Shown here in pieces: positions 1-7,360 of a stretch of 21,436 nucleotides of DNA. A model generated the notes under the pieces. That model ran no database searches. It worked only from the letters and a program-made list of their open reading frames with translations, and was not told the origin of the DNA. Within the stretch, counting starts at the first letter, position 1. Every line of letters starts with the position of its first letter. A program made the position numbers and the translations under genes. Location: contig CAMJHW010000009.1 of NCBI GenBank assembly GCA_946405645.1, positions 1-21,436 of the forward strand, given 5' to 3'. This DNA comes from an uncultured Bacteroidales bacterium (GTDB lineage: Bacteria > Bacteroidota > Bacteroidia > Bacteroidales > UBA932).

Positions 1-28
1 AATTGGCGGACGAACTCCAAAGCTTTTG

Positions 29-36
29 CAAAGATA
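29..36 (-). promoter_or_regulatory. Candidate -7 promoter box for a gene beyond the left edge
   Basis: Read on the minus strand the sequence is TATCTTTG, an exact match to the Bacteroidota sigma-70 -7 consensus TAnnTTTG. The same eight bases occur in front of pdxA. A TTTG lies upstream (plus positions 51-54 as CAAA) but only 14 nt away, shorter than the usual 19-21, so the -33 element is uncertain. It would drive a leftward transcript starting near position 20, whose gene is outside the window. Confidence 0.4.
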
Positions 37-42
37 AATCAA

Positions 43-67
43 CCTTGGGCCAAACTGAGGCACAAGG
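43..67 (-). terminator. Candidate hairpin terminator after recX
   Basis: An imperfect inverted repeat has outer arms CCTTG (43-47) and CAAGG (63-67), inner arms GCC (49-51) and GGC (59-61), a single G/A mismatch (48 with 62) and a 7-nt loop. It lies 9 bp past the recX stop. On the minus strand it is followed by a T-rich but interrupted stretch. It could end the five-gene leftward operon, but the lack of a clean U-tract lowers confidence. Confidence 0.4.
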
Positions 68-76
68 TCCAAATTT

Positions 77-538
77 TTAGTCCTGGGAAGAGAGGATGCG
101 GTCGACGGCGGGAGCGACGTCGTCGTAGCGGTACCCGCGGGAAAGGGCGTACTTGATGAGTTTGAACTTGATGAAGGGGTCACCCTGGAGACTTTTGCAT
201 TTGGCCGTAATGAGCTTCTCCATCCTGGCACCGGCCGCTTCCGGATCGACTTCCTCAAGCGCCGCTGCTATGTCGGCCTTTGAGATGCCCTTCATAAGCA
301 GCGAATATCGGATCTTGTCCGGCCCCCAGCCGGTAAGGGAGGAGCGCTCGCGCGCGAATGCGGCCGCGTAGCGCGCGTCATCGACGAAGCGGTCTGCGAC
401 CAGCGAGTCGAGCATCTCCTGCGCGGCCTGGCGGTCGCCTTCCAGCGCAGTCTCCGCCTTCTTCAGTATCTCTGAACGGCAGTATTCGCGCTTGGCGCAA
501 AGGTTCTGCAGGTATGGCAACACCTTCTCCTTCTCCAT
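77..538 (-). CDS. recX: Regulatory protein RecX
   Basis: This 153-residue protein has the size and all-helical make-up of RecX, which binds RecA filaments and limits RecA recombinase and coprotease activity in the cytoplasm. Visible family features are the N-terminal segment with CAKREYCRSEI, the central hallmark DRFVDDARYAAAFARER and the following helix G-W-G-P-x-K-I-R, then three-helix repeats to the C-terminus. The ATG at 538 is 4 nt downstream of the stop of the patatin gene, so recX is the last gene of the leftward operon. No recA is in the window, so its regulation here appears set by the envelope and translation genes upstream rather than by a visible LexA site. Family assignment is firm; the effect on RecA is inferred from the family. 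Confidence 0.9.
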   Translation of the reverse strand: MEKEKVLPYLQNLCAKREYCRSEILKKAETALEGDRQAAQEMLDSLVADRFVDDARYAAAFARERSSLTGWGPDKIRYSLLMKGISKADIAAALEEVDPEAAGARMEKLITAKCKSLQGDPFIKFKLIKYALSRGYRYDDVAPAVDRILSSQD

Positions 539-542
539 CGTC

Positions 543-2948
543 CTAGAAATCGTAACCGAAGCTGAAATATACGCCTATGCCTTTGGTGAGGTTGGAGTAG
601 TGTACATTGAACTTGACCGGCCCCATAATGGTGTTGTAAGCGTACTCGGCACCTACACCGAAAAGGGTGTCGCCCGTCCAAAGAAGGTCGGAATTGAAGT
701 GCTCCGAATCCTTGATGGCTCCGCCCTTGAAGGACAGCCAGTTGTTGTCCGTCAGGTGGAAACGGAAATCGATGTCGAACTTGAGCATCTTGTCGCTGAG
801 CGGCGTGGCATAGTTGATTCCGATGAACGGCACCTGCTGCTCGAAATAGCGGCCGGCCATGCTGCCTCCGGCTACGTTCATGTACGCTGTCGGCAAGCTC
901 TTGCCAATTGCGCACCTGGCGTAGAACGAAGGGATGATGTCCAGGACCTTTCCGGTGTGGAGGACCCTCGACGCATCCAGCTGCACGATGTGGACGGGGT
1001 CGATCTCCGTGATGAGTCCGCCGAACACATACTGGTATGATCCTCCGATGTTGTATCCCTTAGTCGGGAAATAGCCGTTGTCGAAAGTGTCGGCGCGGCC
1101 TTCTGCGAAGAAGCTCAGGAAATCGTTGCGCAGGTGCTCCTTGTCGTATTCCGGAGGTATGTACGTTCCCGCGAGGAGTTGCGTGACATTGACGAGATCG
1201 TTCTTCACTCCCATCTTGACATCGGCGGTCTTCCAGTTGATGTCGGAGAAATAGAACCTCTGTCCAAGCCTGTTGTACTTGAGACTCACTCCTCCTACGG
1301 AATTCCAGGAAGCGGGCGTGACTATGGTGGAGTTGGTGAACCCCCAAAGGACGTCGGCGTTCATGGTCGGGAAGGCGGGAAAACGCAGGCTGTAATGGAC
1401 CTGGGCAAGGGGATTGGACGATATCTTGGCGGTGAAGTCCCACGCCGAACCCCTGATGCGGTGGACGTTCAACCCGAGGTTCAGAAGGGCGGACACTACG
1501 GTCTCCGTGTCGAAACGCATGCCTATTCCGGCCTGGTGCGAAGGCCCTTTGCGGCAGATGACGTTCAGGATATAGTTGTCGCCGTCCTTGTGAAGCTCGT
1601 ACCGGGCGTAATCGAATGAACCGGTGGCCAGGATGGTGGAGACGGCTTTCTCCAGGTCTTTCTTATAGACCATGTCCCACGGCTTGATATCCAGGCGGTC
1701 CATAAGGTATTCCGCCTCGTTGGAAGTCATCCCTTCGAAATCGATTCCGGACAGGACTATCGGAATCTCTCCGATGTCCACCGCGGGCGTGTTCTGGAAC
1801 TCCGTCTCTTCGGGCCCGAGACGCTTCTTCAGCTCTTTCAACGCTTCCTCCTGCGCCGTGGCCGCTTCATATCCCCTCCCTATGATGACGTCGATGCTCT
1901 GCGTGTCGAAGCTCATCATATTGTATTCGTGGAGGTCGGGCTTGATCAGTATATCCGGTATGTTGATGTTCTTCTCGAACGAGTCGCGTCCAAGGATATC
2001 TACCGACTGCCATACGAGGTCGGCGAGGTTGTTGATGTCCTGATACGTCATGTTCCTGTCTGAAAGGTCCACTCCGATGATGATATCGGCTCCCATCTCA
2101 CGCGCGACATCCGTCGGGAAATTGTTGCGCATGCCTCCGTCCACGAATATCTTGTCGGCGGTCCTGACCGGGGCGAAGATGCCCGGGATGGACATCGTGG
2201 AGCGGAGGGCCGTATTCAACTCCCCTTCATGCCAAAGGTACGCTTTGCCCGAAACCATTTCCGTAGCAATGCAGAAGAACGGTATAGGCAGCGTGGTGAA
2301 ATCGACTCTGTCCTGGTAGCCTACGGTCAGTCCGCTGAATATGCTGTTGACGTTGTGGCCGTAGATGTAGCCGGCGGGGAGACTCCCGAAAAGGTTCTCC
2401 CTGAGAGTCCTCTCTCCGACTTCATCCCCGGCTCCGAAATGGAGCCCTTCCCGGCGGCGGAAATGCGAGTTCGCCTCCGGCTCGTCGCGGTTGAACAAGT
2501 CGGTCTTGCCGTAATAGAAGGGGACCGACGCGAAATATTTCTCCTTGTATTTTTTCTGACGGTAGGCGATGAGTTCCTTGGGGACCCTGTCACTCAGTAC
2601 AAGGTTCCAGTCGACGGAACGGAACAGGGAATCCATGAATTCCGGGCTGTATCCTATTGAATAAAGGCCTCCGACGAGTCCTCCCATGCTGGTCCCGAGC
2701 ACCATGTCGATGGGGATGCCCTGCTCTTCGAGATACTGCAGGACGCCGACATGCGCAGCGCCTTTGGCGCCGCCTCCGCTCAGCACGAGCGCCACGGTGG
2801 GGCGGCGCCTGCGTATGCGGTCCATCTTGGCCCTCATTCGCGCCACGACGACCGAGTCGCCCTGGGGGTCGCAACTCTGGAATCCGACCTGGCCGTATGC
2901 CGGCAGCATGCAGACCAGGGACAGCATCAGTATGAGGAACTTCTTCAT
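543..2948 (-). CDS. Patatin-like phospholipase fused to POTRA and Omp85-type outer-membrane barrel
   Basis: The 801-residue protein starts with a signal peptide (MKKFLILMLSLVCMLPAYGQ). A patatin domain covers about residues 50-330: oxyanion-hole glycines GGGAKGA near 59-65, the nucleophile elbow GTSMG with Ser87, and the partner aspartate in DGG (Asp270), so the Ser-Asp dyad is intact. A single POTRA-like domain follows (about 393-470), then a beta-barrel (about 474-801) containing FPTKGYNIGG and ending in the aromatic C-terminus YFSFGYDF. This is the PlpD-like (type Vd) layout, in which an Omp85-related barrel carries a lipase domain; phospholipase A1 activity is known for relatives and inferred here. 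The usual Omp85 VRGF/Y lock motif looks altered to AGRY (698-701). A GTG lies one codon upstream at 2951, but the ATG at 2948 gives the natural signal peptide. It sits 12 nt after rlmN and 4 nt before recX. Confidence 0.88.
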   Translation of the reverse strand: MKKFLILMLSLVCMLPAYGQVGFQSCDPQGDSVVVARMRAKMDRIRRRRPTVALVLSGGGAKGAAHVGVLQYLEEQGIPIDMVLGTSMGGLVGGLYSIGYSPEFMDSLFRSVDWNLVLSDRVPKELIAYRQKKYKEKYFASVPFYYGKTDLFNRDEPEANSHFRRREGLHFGAGDEVGERTLRENLFGSLPAGYIYGHNVNSIFSGLTVGYQDRVDFTTLPIPFFCIATEMVSGKAYLWHEGELNTALRSTMSIPGIFAPVRTADKIFVDGGMRNNFPTDVAREMGADIIIGVDLSDRNMTYQDINNLADLVWQSVDILGRDSFEKNINIPDILIKPDLHEYNMMSFDTQSIDVIIGRGYEAATAQEEALKELKKRLGPEETEFQNTPAVDIGEIPIVLSGIDFEGMTSNEAEYLMDRLDIKPWDMVYKKDLEKAVSTILATGSFDYARYELHKDGDNYILNVICRKGPSHQAGIGMRFDTETVVSALLNLGLNVHRIRGSAWDFTAKISSNPLAQVHYSLRFPAFPTMNADVLWGFTNSTIVTPASWNSVGGVSLKYNRLGQRFYFSDINWKTADVKMGVKNDLVNVTQLLAGTYIPPEYDKEHLRNDFLSFFAEGRADTFDNGYFPTKGYNIGGSYQYVFGGLITEIDPVHIVQLDASRVLHTGKVLDIIPSFYARCAIGKSLPTAYMNVAGGSMAGRYFEQQVPFIGINYATPLSDKMLKFDIDFRFHLTDNNWLSFKGGAIKDSEHFNSDLLWTGDTLFGVGAEYAYNTIMGPVKFNVHYSNLTKGIGVYFSFGYDF

Positions 2949-2960
2949 CACGGTATGGAA

Positions 2961-4034
2961 TTAGGATTTTCCGTGCTTTCCGGCGAGCATTCCGCAGGCG
3001 GCGAGGATGTCCTCGCCGCGGGAAGCGCGGATGGTGCAGGTGATCCCGTGCGCGTTCAGCCTGTCGCGGAACTGCTCCATGATCAGGTCCGGGCTGGACA
3101 CATAGGGGAAATCGGGTATCTTGTGGAAACGGATGAGGTTGACGCGGCATTCAAGTCCGCGGAGCAACCGTATGAGGGCGTCCTCGTGGCGTTTGGTGTC
3201 ATTGAGCCCCGAGAACATGATGTATTCGAAACTCACGCGGCGCTGGCCGGAGAAGTCGTACCGCCGGATGAGGCGGATGACGTCTTCGACGGCCCAGGCC
3301 TTCTCGACCGGCATGAGCTCCCGGCGTTCTTCCGGGAAGGGGTCGTGGAGGCTGATGGCCAGGTGACAGCGTGTGTTGTCAAGGTATCTTTGGAGGTTTG
3401 GCAAGACGCCTATCGAAGAAAGGGTGATGCGTTTCGGGCTCCAACCGAATCCCCAGTCAGCCGTAAGGACTTCGATAGCCCTCATTACGTTGTCGTAGTT
3501 GTCGAGAGGCTCTCCCATGCCCATGAACACTGCGTTGGTCAGGGAATGGCACTCGTCCACCATTATGAACTGCGAGAGGATGTCGGCCGCGGAAAGATGG
3601 CCGTGGAATCCCTGCCGGCCGGTCATGCAGAACCTGCATCCCATCCGGCAGCCGGACTGGGACGACACGCACAGCGTGCGCCTGTCCTCGTCCGGAATCA
3701 TCACGGCCTCGATGGCGGCCGTCTCCAGTTCCTCCGGCCTGGACTGCTCATAAGCGTCCATCCCGGCAGCCTTGGAGCAGCTGACGGGGAACAGATACTT
3801 CCTTGTACCGTCTGAAGACTCGGCTACGCCGATGGCTTCGCTCACCCCCAGATCATACAGCGAGGAGAGTTTCTCCCTCCCGGCCTTGGAGATGTTGGTC
3901 ATCGCGTCGAAGCTCCTGACTTTCTTGACATAGAGCCACTCGGCGATCTGCTTGCCCGTGAAGGCCGGCAGTCCGGCCTCCACGGCTATGGCCTTGAGCT
4001 CGTCAAGGGTCTTGCCGAGAAGCTTTGTCTTCAT
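2961..4034 (-). CDS. rlmN: 23S rRNA (adenine2503-C2)/tRNA (adenine37-C2) methyltransferase RlmN
   Basis: RlmN is a cytoplasmic radical-SAM enzyme that methylates C2 of A2503 in 23S rRNA and of A37 in some tRNAs, supporting translational fidelity. The 357-residue product shows the 4Fe-4S motif CxxxCxxC at Cys129, Cys133 and Cys136, preceded by LCVSSQ with Cys122 (equivalent to E. coli Cys118). The methyl-carrying cysteine is Cys347 in the C-terminal ILAACGML, after TIRASRGED. GEPLDNYD, the SAM-binding GGEP-like segment, is also present. The open frame extends upstream to 4211, but the family N-terminus matches the ATG at 4034 (MKTKLLGKTLDEL). This start overlaps the rfbD stop by 4 nt, indicating translational coupling. 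Confidence 0.95.
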   Translation of the reverse strand: MKTKLLGKTLDELKAIAVEAGLPAFTGKQIAEWLYVKKVRSFDAMTNISKAGREKLSSLYDLGVSEAIGVAESSDGTRKYLFPVSCSKAAGMDAYEQSRPEELETAAIEAVMIPDEDRRTLCVSSQSGCRMGCRFCMTGRQGFHGHLSAADILSQFIMVDECHSLTNAVFMGMGEPLDNYDNVMRAIEVLTADWGFGWSPKRITLSSIGVLPNLQRYLDNTRCHLAISLHDPFPEERRELMPVEKAWAVEDVIRLIRRYDFSGQRRVSFEYIMFSGLNDTKRHEDALIRLLRGLECRVNLIRFHKIPDFPYVSSPDLIMEQFRDRLNAHGITCTIRASRGEDILAACGMLAGKHGKS

Positions 4035-4918
4035 AAGGTGTCGTTGTTGATGCGTGACATGCAGGCTTCGAGGGAGTCGAGCCAATAGGGGATGGTGATT
4101 CCGAAAGTGTCCTTGACAAGCGACTTGTCCAGGACGGAATACTTCGGCCTGCGGGCCTTGGTGGGGAACTCGCCGGTGTGGCAGGGCTTGACGGCGCATC
4201 CGTGGCCGCACAGACGGTTGACGGCGACGGCCAGGTCGTACCAGGAGATGCAGCCTTCGTCGGTGAAATGGTACACTCCCGTCCGGTCGAGCATCCCTTC
4301 TGATATTATGCGGACTATCAGTCCGGCCAGGTCGGCGGCGTAGGTCGGCGACCCTATCTGGTCGAAAACGACCTTGATGGAAGGATTGGACCCCGTGAGA
4401 CGGACCATGGTCTTGACGAAATTCTTACCGTAAGGGGAATACAGCCAAGCGGTCCGGAAGATCATATACTTGCATCCGGAGTTCATGACTGAACGCTCTC
4501 CTGCGAACTTGGTCATACCGTAGGCGCCGAGCGGGCTGGGGGAGTCGCTCTCGCGGTATGGGACGTTGCCCTCGCCGTCGAAAACGTAGTCGGTGGAAAC
4601 GTGTATGAGGGTGGCTCCGCGCTCAGCGGCGACAGTCGCCAGGTTCGCTGGAGCGGTATGGTTGAGAAGGTCGGCGAAGGTAAGGTCGCTTTCGGCCTTC
4701 TCGACATCGGTATATGCGGCGCAGTTGACTATGACGTCCACCTCCTCCGACCTGCAGATGATGCGGACGGCGTCAGTGTTGGTGATGTCGAGATAGATGG
4801 TCTCCAGGTCCGGCGCTTGCGAGACGTCGGTGAAGATGAATCGGTGTCCGCAGCCTGCCGAGGCGTTGCGGATCTCCCTGCCCAACTGGCCGTTGGCCCC
4901 TGTGACTAGTATGTTCAT
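4031..4918 (-). CDS. rfbD: dTDP-4-dehydrorhamnose reductase
   Basis: RfbD (RmlD) performs the last step of dTDP-L-rhamnose synthesis, reducing dTDP-4-dehydro-L-rhamnose with NAD(P)H; rhamnose goes to O-antigen, capsule or other surface glycans. The 295-residue protein has the Rossmann motif GANGQLG (residues 7-13), the family sequence VNCAAYTDVEKAE (64-76), STDYVFDG (108-115) and the SDR catalytic YxxxK pair Tyr133/Lys137. The frame continues upstream to 5038, but the nucleotide-binding beta strand begins directly after the ATG at 4918, so that start was chosen. It lies 2 nt after the phosphatase gene and overlaps rlmN by 4 nt. The 3,5-epimerase partner rfbC is in the opposite-facing operon at 7361; rfbA and rfbB are elsewhere. 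Confidence 0.94.
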   Translation of the reverse strand: MNILVTGANGQLGREIRNASAGCGHRFIFTDVSQAPDLETIYLDITNTDAVRIICRSEEVDVIVNCAAYTDVEKAESDLTFADLLNHTAPANLATVAAERGATLIHVSTDYVFDGEGNVPYRESDSPSPLGAYGMTKFAGERSVMNSGCKYMIFRTAWLYSPYGKNFVKTMVRLTGSNPSIKVVFDQIGSPTYAADLAGLIVRIISEGMLDRTGVYHFTDEGCISWYDLAVAVNRLCGHGCAVKPCHTGEFPTKARRPKYSVLDKSLVKDTFGITIPYWLDSLEACMSRINNDTL

Positions 4919-4920
4919 CG

Positions 4921-5631
4921 TCAAACGGTTAATATCTTTCTCAAAGCTTCGGCGGCGTCCTTTTTCAGGACCTTGTCCGCCAGCTGATGCTTGATGGCGC
5001 GCACCCTGTGACAGTCGGATCCTGCCATGTCGTACCATCCTTTCTTGAGGATCATCGCCGCCTTTTCCTTTACATGCTCGCCGTAGTAGCCCAGGAGCGA
5101 AGGATAGTTCATCTGCAGGCGGACACCCATGGAATGCAGTTGCGAATACTCTTTTTCTCCCATGTATTCATAGCGTTCGGGATGGGCGAGAACAGGGCGG
5201 AATCCGGAGCGCATGGTACGGTCGATCATGTCCCAGAAATTGTAAGGTCCGGACCAGGTGGAAGTCTCCATAAGGATGGAGCCTTCCTCCCTGTGGAACA
5301 GGAAATCCTTCTCCGCCAGATGCTTCTCGAAAAGCTCGTCCATCATGTACTCGGAGGCCAGATGCAGCTCAATCGGGCCGTGATACATGGCCTTCAACTC
5401 TTCGAAACGCTTCTTGAGCCCTTCGGTCGTGTTGGAGACATCCTCCATGGTGTGGGGAGTCAGCCAAAGCGACCGCAGGCCTGCCTCTTCCAGCATGGAA
5501 AGGATGGTAAGGGAATCCTCCGGCTTGGATACGCCGTCGTCCACTCCGAAAAGGATGTGGGAGTGATGGTCCGTAGCCCCTTCCAGGAGCCTCATGTCAG
5601 AAATGGAGTATTTTTTCGAGAACAATCCCAT
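4921..5631 (-). CDS. CpsB/CapC-family PHP-domain protein-tyrosine phosphatase
   Basis: The 236-residue protein belongs to the PHP-fold metal-dependent phosphatases (CpsB/CapC/YwqE). These dephosphorylate bacterial tyrosine kinases that control polysaccharide chain export. Metal-binding motifs are visible in order: DHHSHILFGVDDG starting at Asp21 (His23, His25), LTPH ending at His60, LAHPERY in the middle and GSDCHR near the C-terminus. There is no signal peptide, so it acts in the cytoplasm. It is the first gene of the leftward operon, 2 nt before rfbD, which fits a role in surface-polysaccharide production. The cognate tyrosine kinase (Wzc-like) is not in the window, so the substrate is inferred. 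The ATG at 5631 is preceded by a promoter box at 5663-5670. Confidence 0.85.
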   Translation of the reverse strand: MGLFSKKYSISDMRLLEGATDHHSHILFGVDDGVSKPEDSLTILSMLEEAGLRSLWLTPHTMEDVSNTTEGLKKRFEELKAMYHGPIELHLASEYMMDELFEKHLAEKDFLFHREEGSILMETSTWSGPYNFWDMIDRTMRSGFRPVLAHPERYEYMGEKEYSQLHSMGVRLQMNYPSLLGYYGEHVKEKAAMILKKGWYDMAGSDCHRVRAIKHQLADKVLKKDAAEALRKILTV

Positions 5632-5662
5632 GTCAAAGCCTGTCCGTGATGGTTACAATATG

Positions 5663-5670
5663 CAAATTTA
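5663..5670 (-). promoter_or_regulatory. -7 promoter box for the leftward phosphatase-rfbD-rlmN-patatin-recX operon
   Basis: The minus strand reads TAAATTTG, an exact TAnnTTTG match, 31 nt upstream of the phosphatase ATG, predicting a leader of roughly 25 nt. No clear -33 TTTG is seen. It is the only strong box in front of the five-gene run. Confidence 0.5.
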
Positions 5671-5704
5671 CGCAAAAGATTTAAAGACTATGGGATAAAA
5701 TGCC

Positions 5705-5712
5705 TATTTTTG
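5705..5712 (+). promoter_or_regulatory. -7 promoter box for rnhA
   Basis: The plus strand reads TATTTTTG, an exact TAnnTTTG match. It ends only 4 nt before the rnhA ATG at 5717, so transcription would begin at or next to the start codon, giving a leaderless or nearly leaderless message. A -33 element is not obvious (a TTTA lies about 21 nt upstream). Confidence 0.5.
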
Positions 5713-5716
5713 TGTA

Positions 5717-6244
5717 ATGGCTGACAACGATCGACAGACCGGCAAAGCTGACGCCCGCCCGGTCATCTTCCTTTATACCGACGGCGCGTCCAGCGGCAAT
5801 CCCGGGCCGGGAGGCTACGGGGTGGTGCTGCGTTGCGGCCCCTTGCGCAAGGAGATGTCCGGCGGTTTCGCCTGCACGACCAACAACCGTATGGAGCTCC
5901 TCGCGGTTATCACCGGGCTCGAGGCCGTCAAGTGGGACAATGCCGTGGTGGAGGTGTACAGCGACTCCACCTATGTGGTCAAGGCCGTCCAGGAAGGATG
6001 GCTGCAGAACTGGCAGCGCAAGGGCTGGAAGAAGGTCAAGAACGTCGATCTCTGGACCCGTTTCCTCGAGGTGTATTCCCGCCACCGCGTCACCTTCCAC
6101 TGGCTGAAGGGACACGCCGGCCATCCGGAGAACGAGCGCTGCGACGCCCTGGCCGTCGATGCCGGCGCGGGCGCCGTCGCGCGCGGCGAAGTCCTCCCGG
6201 AAGACGCCGGCTTCAGGACAGAAGAAAATTTGTTATCTTTGTAA
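5717..6244 (+). CDS. rnhA: Ribonuclease HI
   Basis: RNase HI cuts the RNA strand of RNA-DNA hybrids, removing R-loops and Okazaki primers in the cytoplasm. The 175-residue protein has all the catalytic residues: Asp22 in YTDGASSGNPGPGG, Glu60 in NNRMELLAV, Asp83 in SDSTYV, His133 in KGHAG and Asp143 in HPENERCD. The basic handle region around WLQNWQRKGWKK (95-106) is kept, as in the E. coli-type enzyme. Compared with the roughly 155-residue norm, it has about 12 extra N-terminal residues and a C-terminal tail of about 25. It opens the rightward block, with its start 85 bp from the divergent phosphatase gene, and ends 16 bp before pdxA. The pdxA promoter lies in its last codons. Confidence 0.95.
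   Translation: MADNDRQTGKADARPVIFLYTDGASSGNPGPGGYGVVLRCGPLRKEMSGGFACTTNNRMELLAVITGLEAVKWDNAVVEVYSDSTYVVKAVQEGWLQNWQRKGWKKVKNVDLWTRFLEVYSRHRVTFHWLKGHAGHPENERCDALAVDAGAGAVARGEVLPEDAGFRTEENLLSL
6234..6241 (+). promoter_or_regulatory. -7 promoter box for pdxA inside the rnhA 3' end
   Basis: TATCTTTG matches TAnnTTTG exactly and lies in the last codons of rnhA, 19 nt before the pdxA ATG at 6261. The predicted transcript would have a leader of about 12 nt. No good -33 element is visible about 20 nt upstream, so it may be weak or depend on context. Confidence 0.45.
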
Positions 6245-6260
6245 ATCAAAGGACTACCAT

Positions 6261-7358
6261 ATGCAGAACAACAATAGAAAACCGGTTGTGGGCATCACCC
6301 AGGGTGACGGCAACGGCATAGGATACGAGGTCATCATCAAGGCTCTCGCCGATGCGCGCATCCTCGAGTCGTTCACTCCCGTCATATACGGCTCTTCCAA
6401 GCTTTTCGGCTTCTATCGCAAGACCATCCACAATCTCGATCAGATCGATACCAACATAGTCGCCTCCGCGGCTGACGCCCACCAGAGGCGGGTCAATATC
6501 GTAAACTGCCTGCCGGACAACGTCTATGTCGAGCCCGGACAGCCCAATCCCGAAGCCGCCAAGGCGGCCATCACCTGCCTGGAGCGTGCGGTGGAGGATC
6601 TCAAGGGCGGAAATATCGACGTCCTTGTGACGGCGCCTTTCAACAAGAAGGTCATCTCATCCCAGGGCTTCGGATTCACCGGACATACCGAGTATCTCCA
6701 GAACGCCTTCGGCGTCAAGGACGTGACGATGTTCATGGTGAGCGACCGCATCAAAGTGGGAGTGGTCACGGGGCACATCCCTCTCCGCGAGGTCCCCGAC
6801 AGCATCACCGAGGACAAGATCCTCAGCAAGCTCCGCCTCATGGACGCTTCGCTCCGCCGTGACTTCGGCGTCGATTCTCCAAGAATCGGAGTGCTCAGCC
6901 TCAATCCGCACAGCGGTGACGGCGGCCTGCTCGGCGACGAGGAGGAGCGCATCATAGCGCCCGCCGTGGCCAAGGCCGTGTCGGAGGGCATCGAAGCGTT
7001 CGGCCCCTATTCACCCGACGGTTATTTCGGCGCCGGACTCTATACCCGTTTCGACGCTACCCTTGCGATGTACCATGACCAGGGCCTGGAGCCGTTCAAG
7101 GCCATCGCCTTCGAGGACGGAGTGAATTTCACGGCCGGCCTCCCCATCGTCCGCACTTCGCCCGACCACGGTACCGCGTATGACATGGCCGGCCGCGACG
7201 AGGCGGATCCACGTTCGATGATGTCCGCCATCTATACCGCCATCGACATTTTCCGCAAGCGCGAGGCATACGATGCCTTGCAAGAGGGGAAGATGCCGGA
7301 GCGCGTACTGGACGATGCCGCCCGTCCCCAGCGTCCCGGCCGTCCCCAGATAGCATAG
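6261..7358 (+). CDS. pdxA: 4-hydroxythreonine-4-phosphate dehydrogenase PdxA
   Basis: PdxA oxidises 4-phosphohydroxy-L-threonine with NAD(P)+ in the DXP-dependent route to pyridoxal 5'-phosphate. The 365-residue cytoplasmic protein begins KPVVGITQGDGNGIG and carries the three divalent-metal histidines at His172 (TGHIPL), His217 (NPHSGDGG) and His272 (YHDQG). Their spacing is the same as in E. coli PdxA (166, 211, 266). GHTE at 141-144 and the PIVRTSPDHGTAYD segment (295-308) are further family signatures. An in-frame extension reaches 6159 inside rnhA, but the ATG at 6261 is right for the family and sits behind a promoter box. rfbC begins 2 nt after its stop. PLP is the cofactor for aminotransfer steps later in lysine synthesis; that link is only thematic. 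Confidence 0.93.
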   Translation: MQNNNRKPVVGITQGDGNGIGYEVIIKALADARILESFTPVIYGSSKLFGFYRKTIHNLDQIDTNIVASAADAHQRRVNIVNCLPDNVYVEPGQPNPEAAKAAITCLERAVEDLKGGNIDVLVTAPFNKKVISSQGFGFTGHTEYLQNAFGVKDVTMFMVSDRIKVGVVTGHIPLREVPDSITEDKILSKLRLMDASLRRDFGVDSPRIGVLSLNPHSGDGGLLGDEEERIIAPAVAKAVSEGIEAFGPYSPDGYFGAGLYTRFDATLAMYHDQGLEPFKAIAFEDGVNFTAGLPIVRTSPDHGTAYDMAGRDEADPRSMMSAIYTAIDIFRKREAYDALQEGKMPERVLDDAARPQRPGRPQIA

Positions 7359-7360
7359 CC

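Noticed and set aside
2751..3815. 354-codon open frame on the plus strand across the rlmN/patatin junction
   Set aside because: It is antisense to two conserved enzymes, has biased composition and no recognisable motif.
4035..4211. 59-residue N-terminal extension of RlmN
   Set aside because: It overlaps rfbD in another frame, has a low-complexity Arg/His-rich composition and does not resemble the RlmN N-terminus, which starts cleanly at 4034.
4919..5038. 40-residue N-terminal extension of RfbD
   Set aside because: It overlaps the phosphatase gene, and the Rossmann strand begins right after the ATG at 4918.
6159..6260. 34-residue N-terminal extension of PdxA
   Set aside because: It is the rnhA 3' end read in another frame, and the pdxA promoter box would lie inside it.
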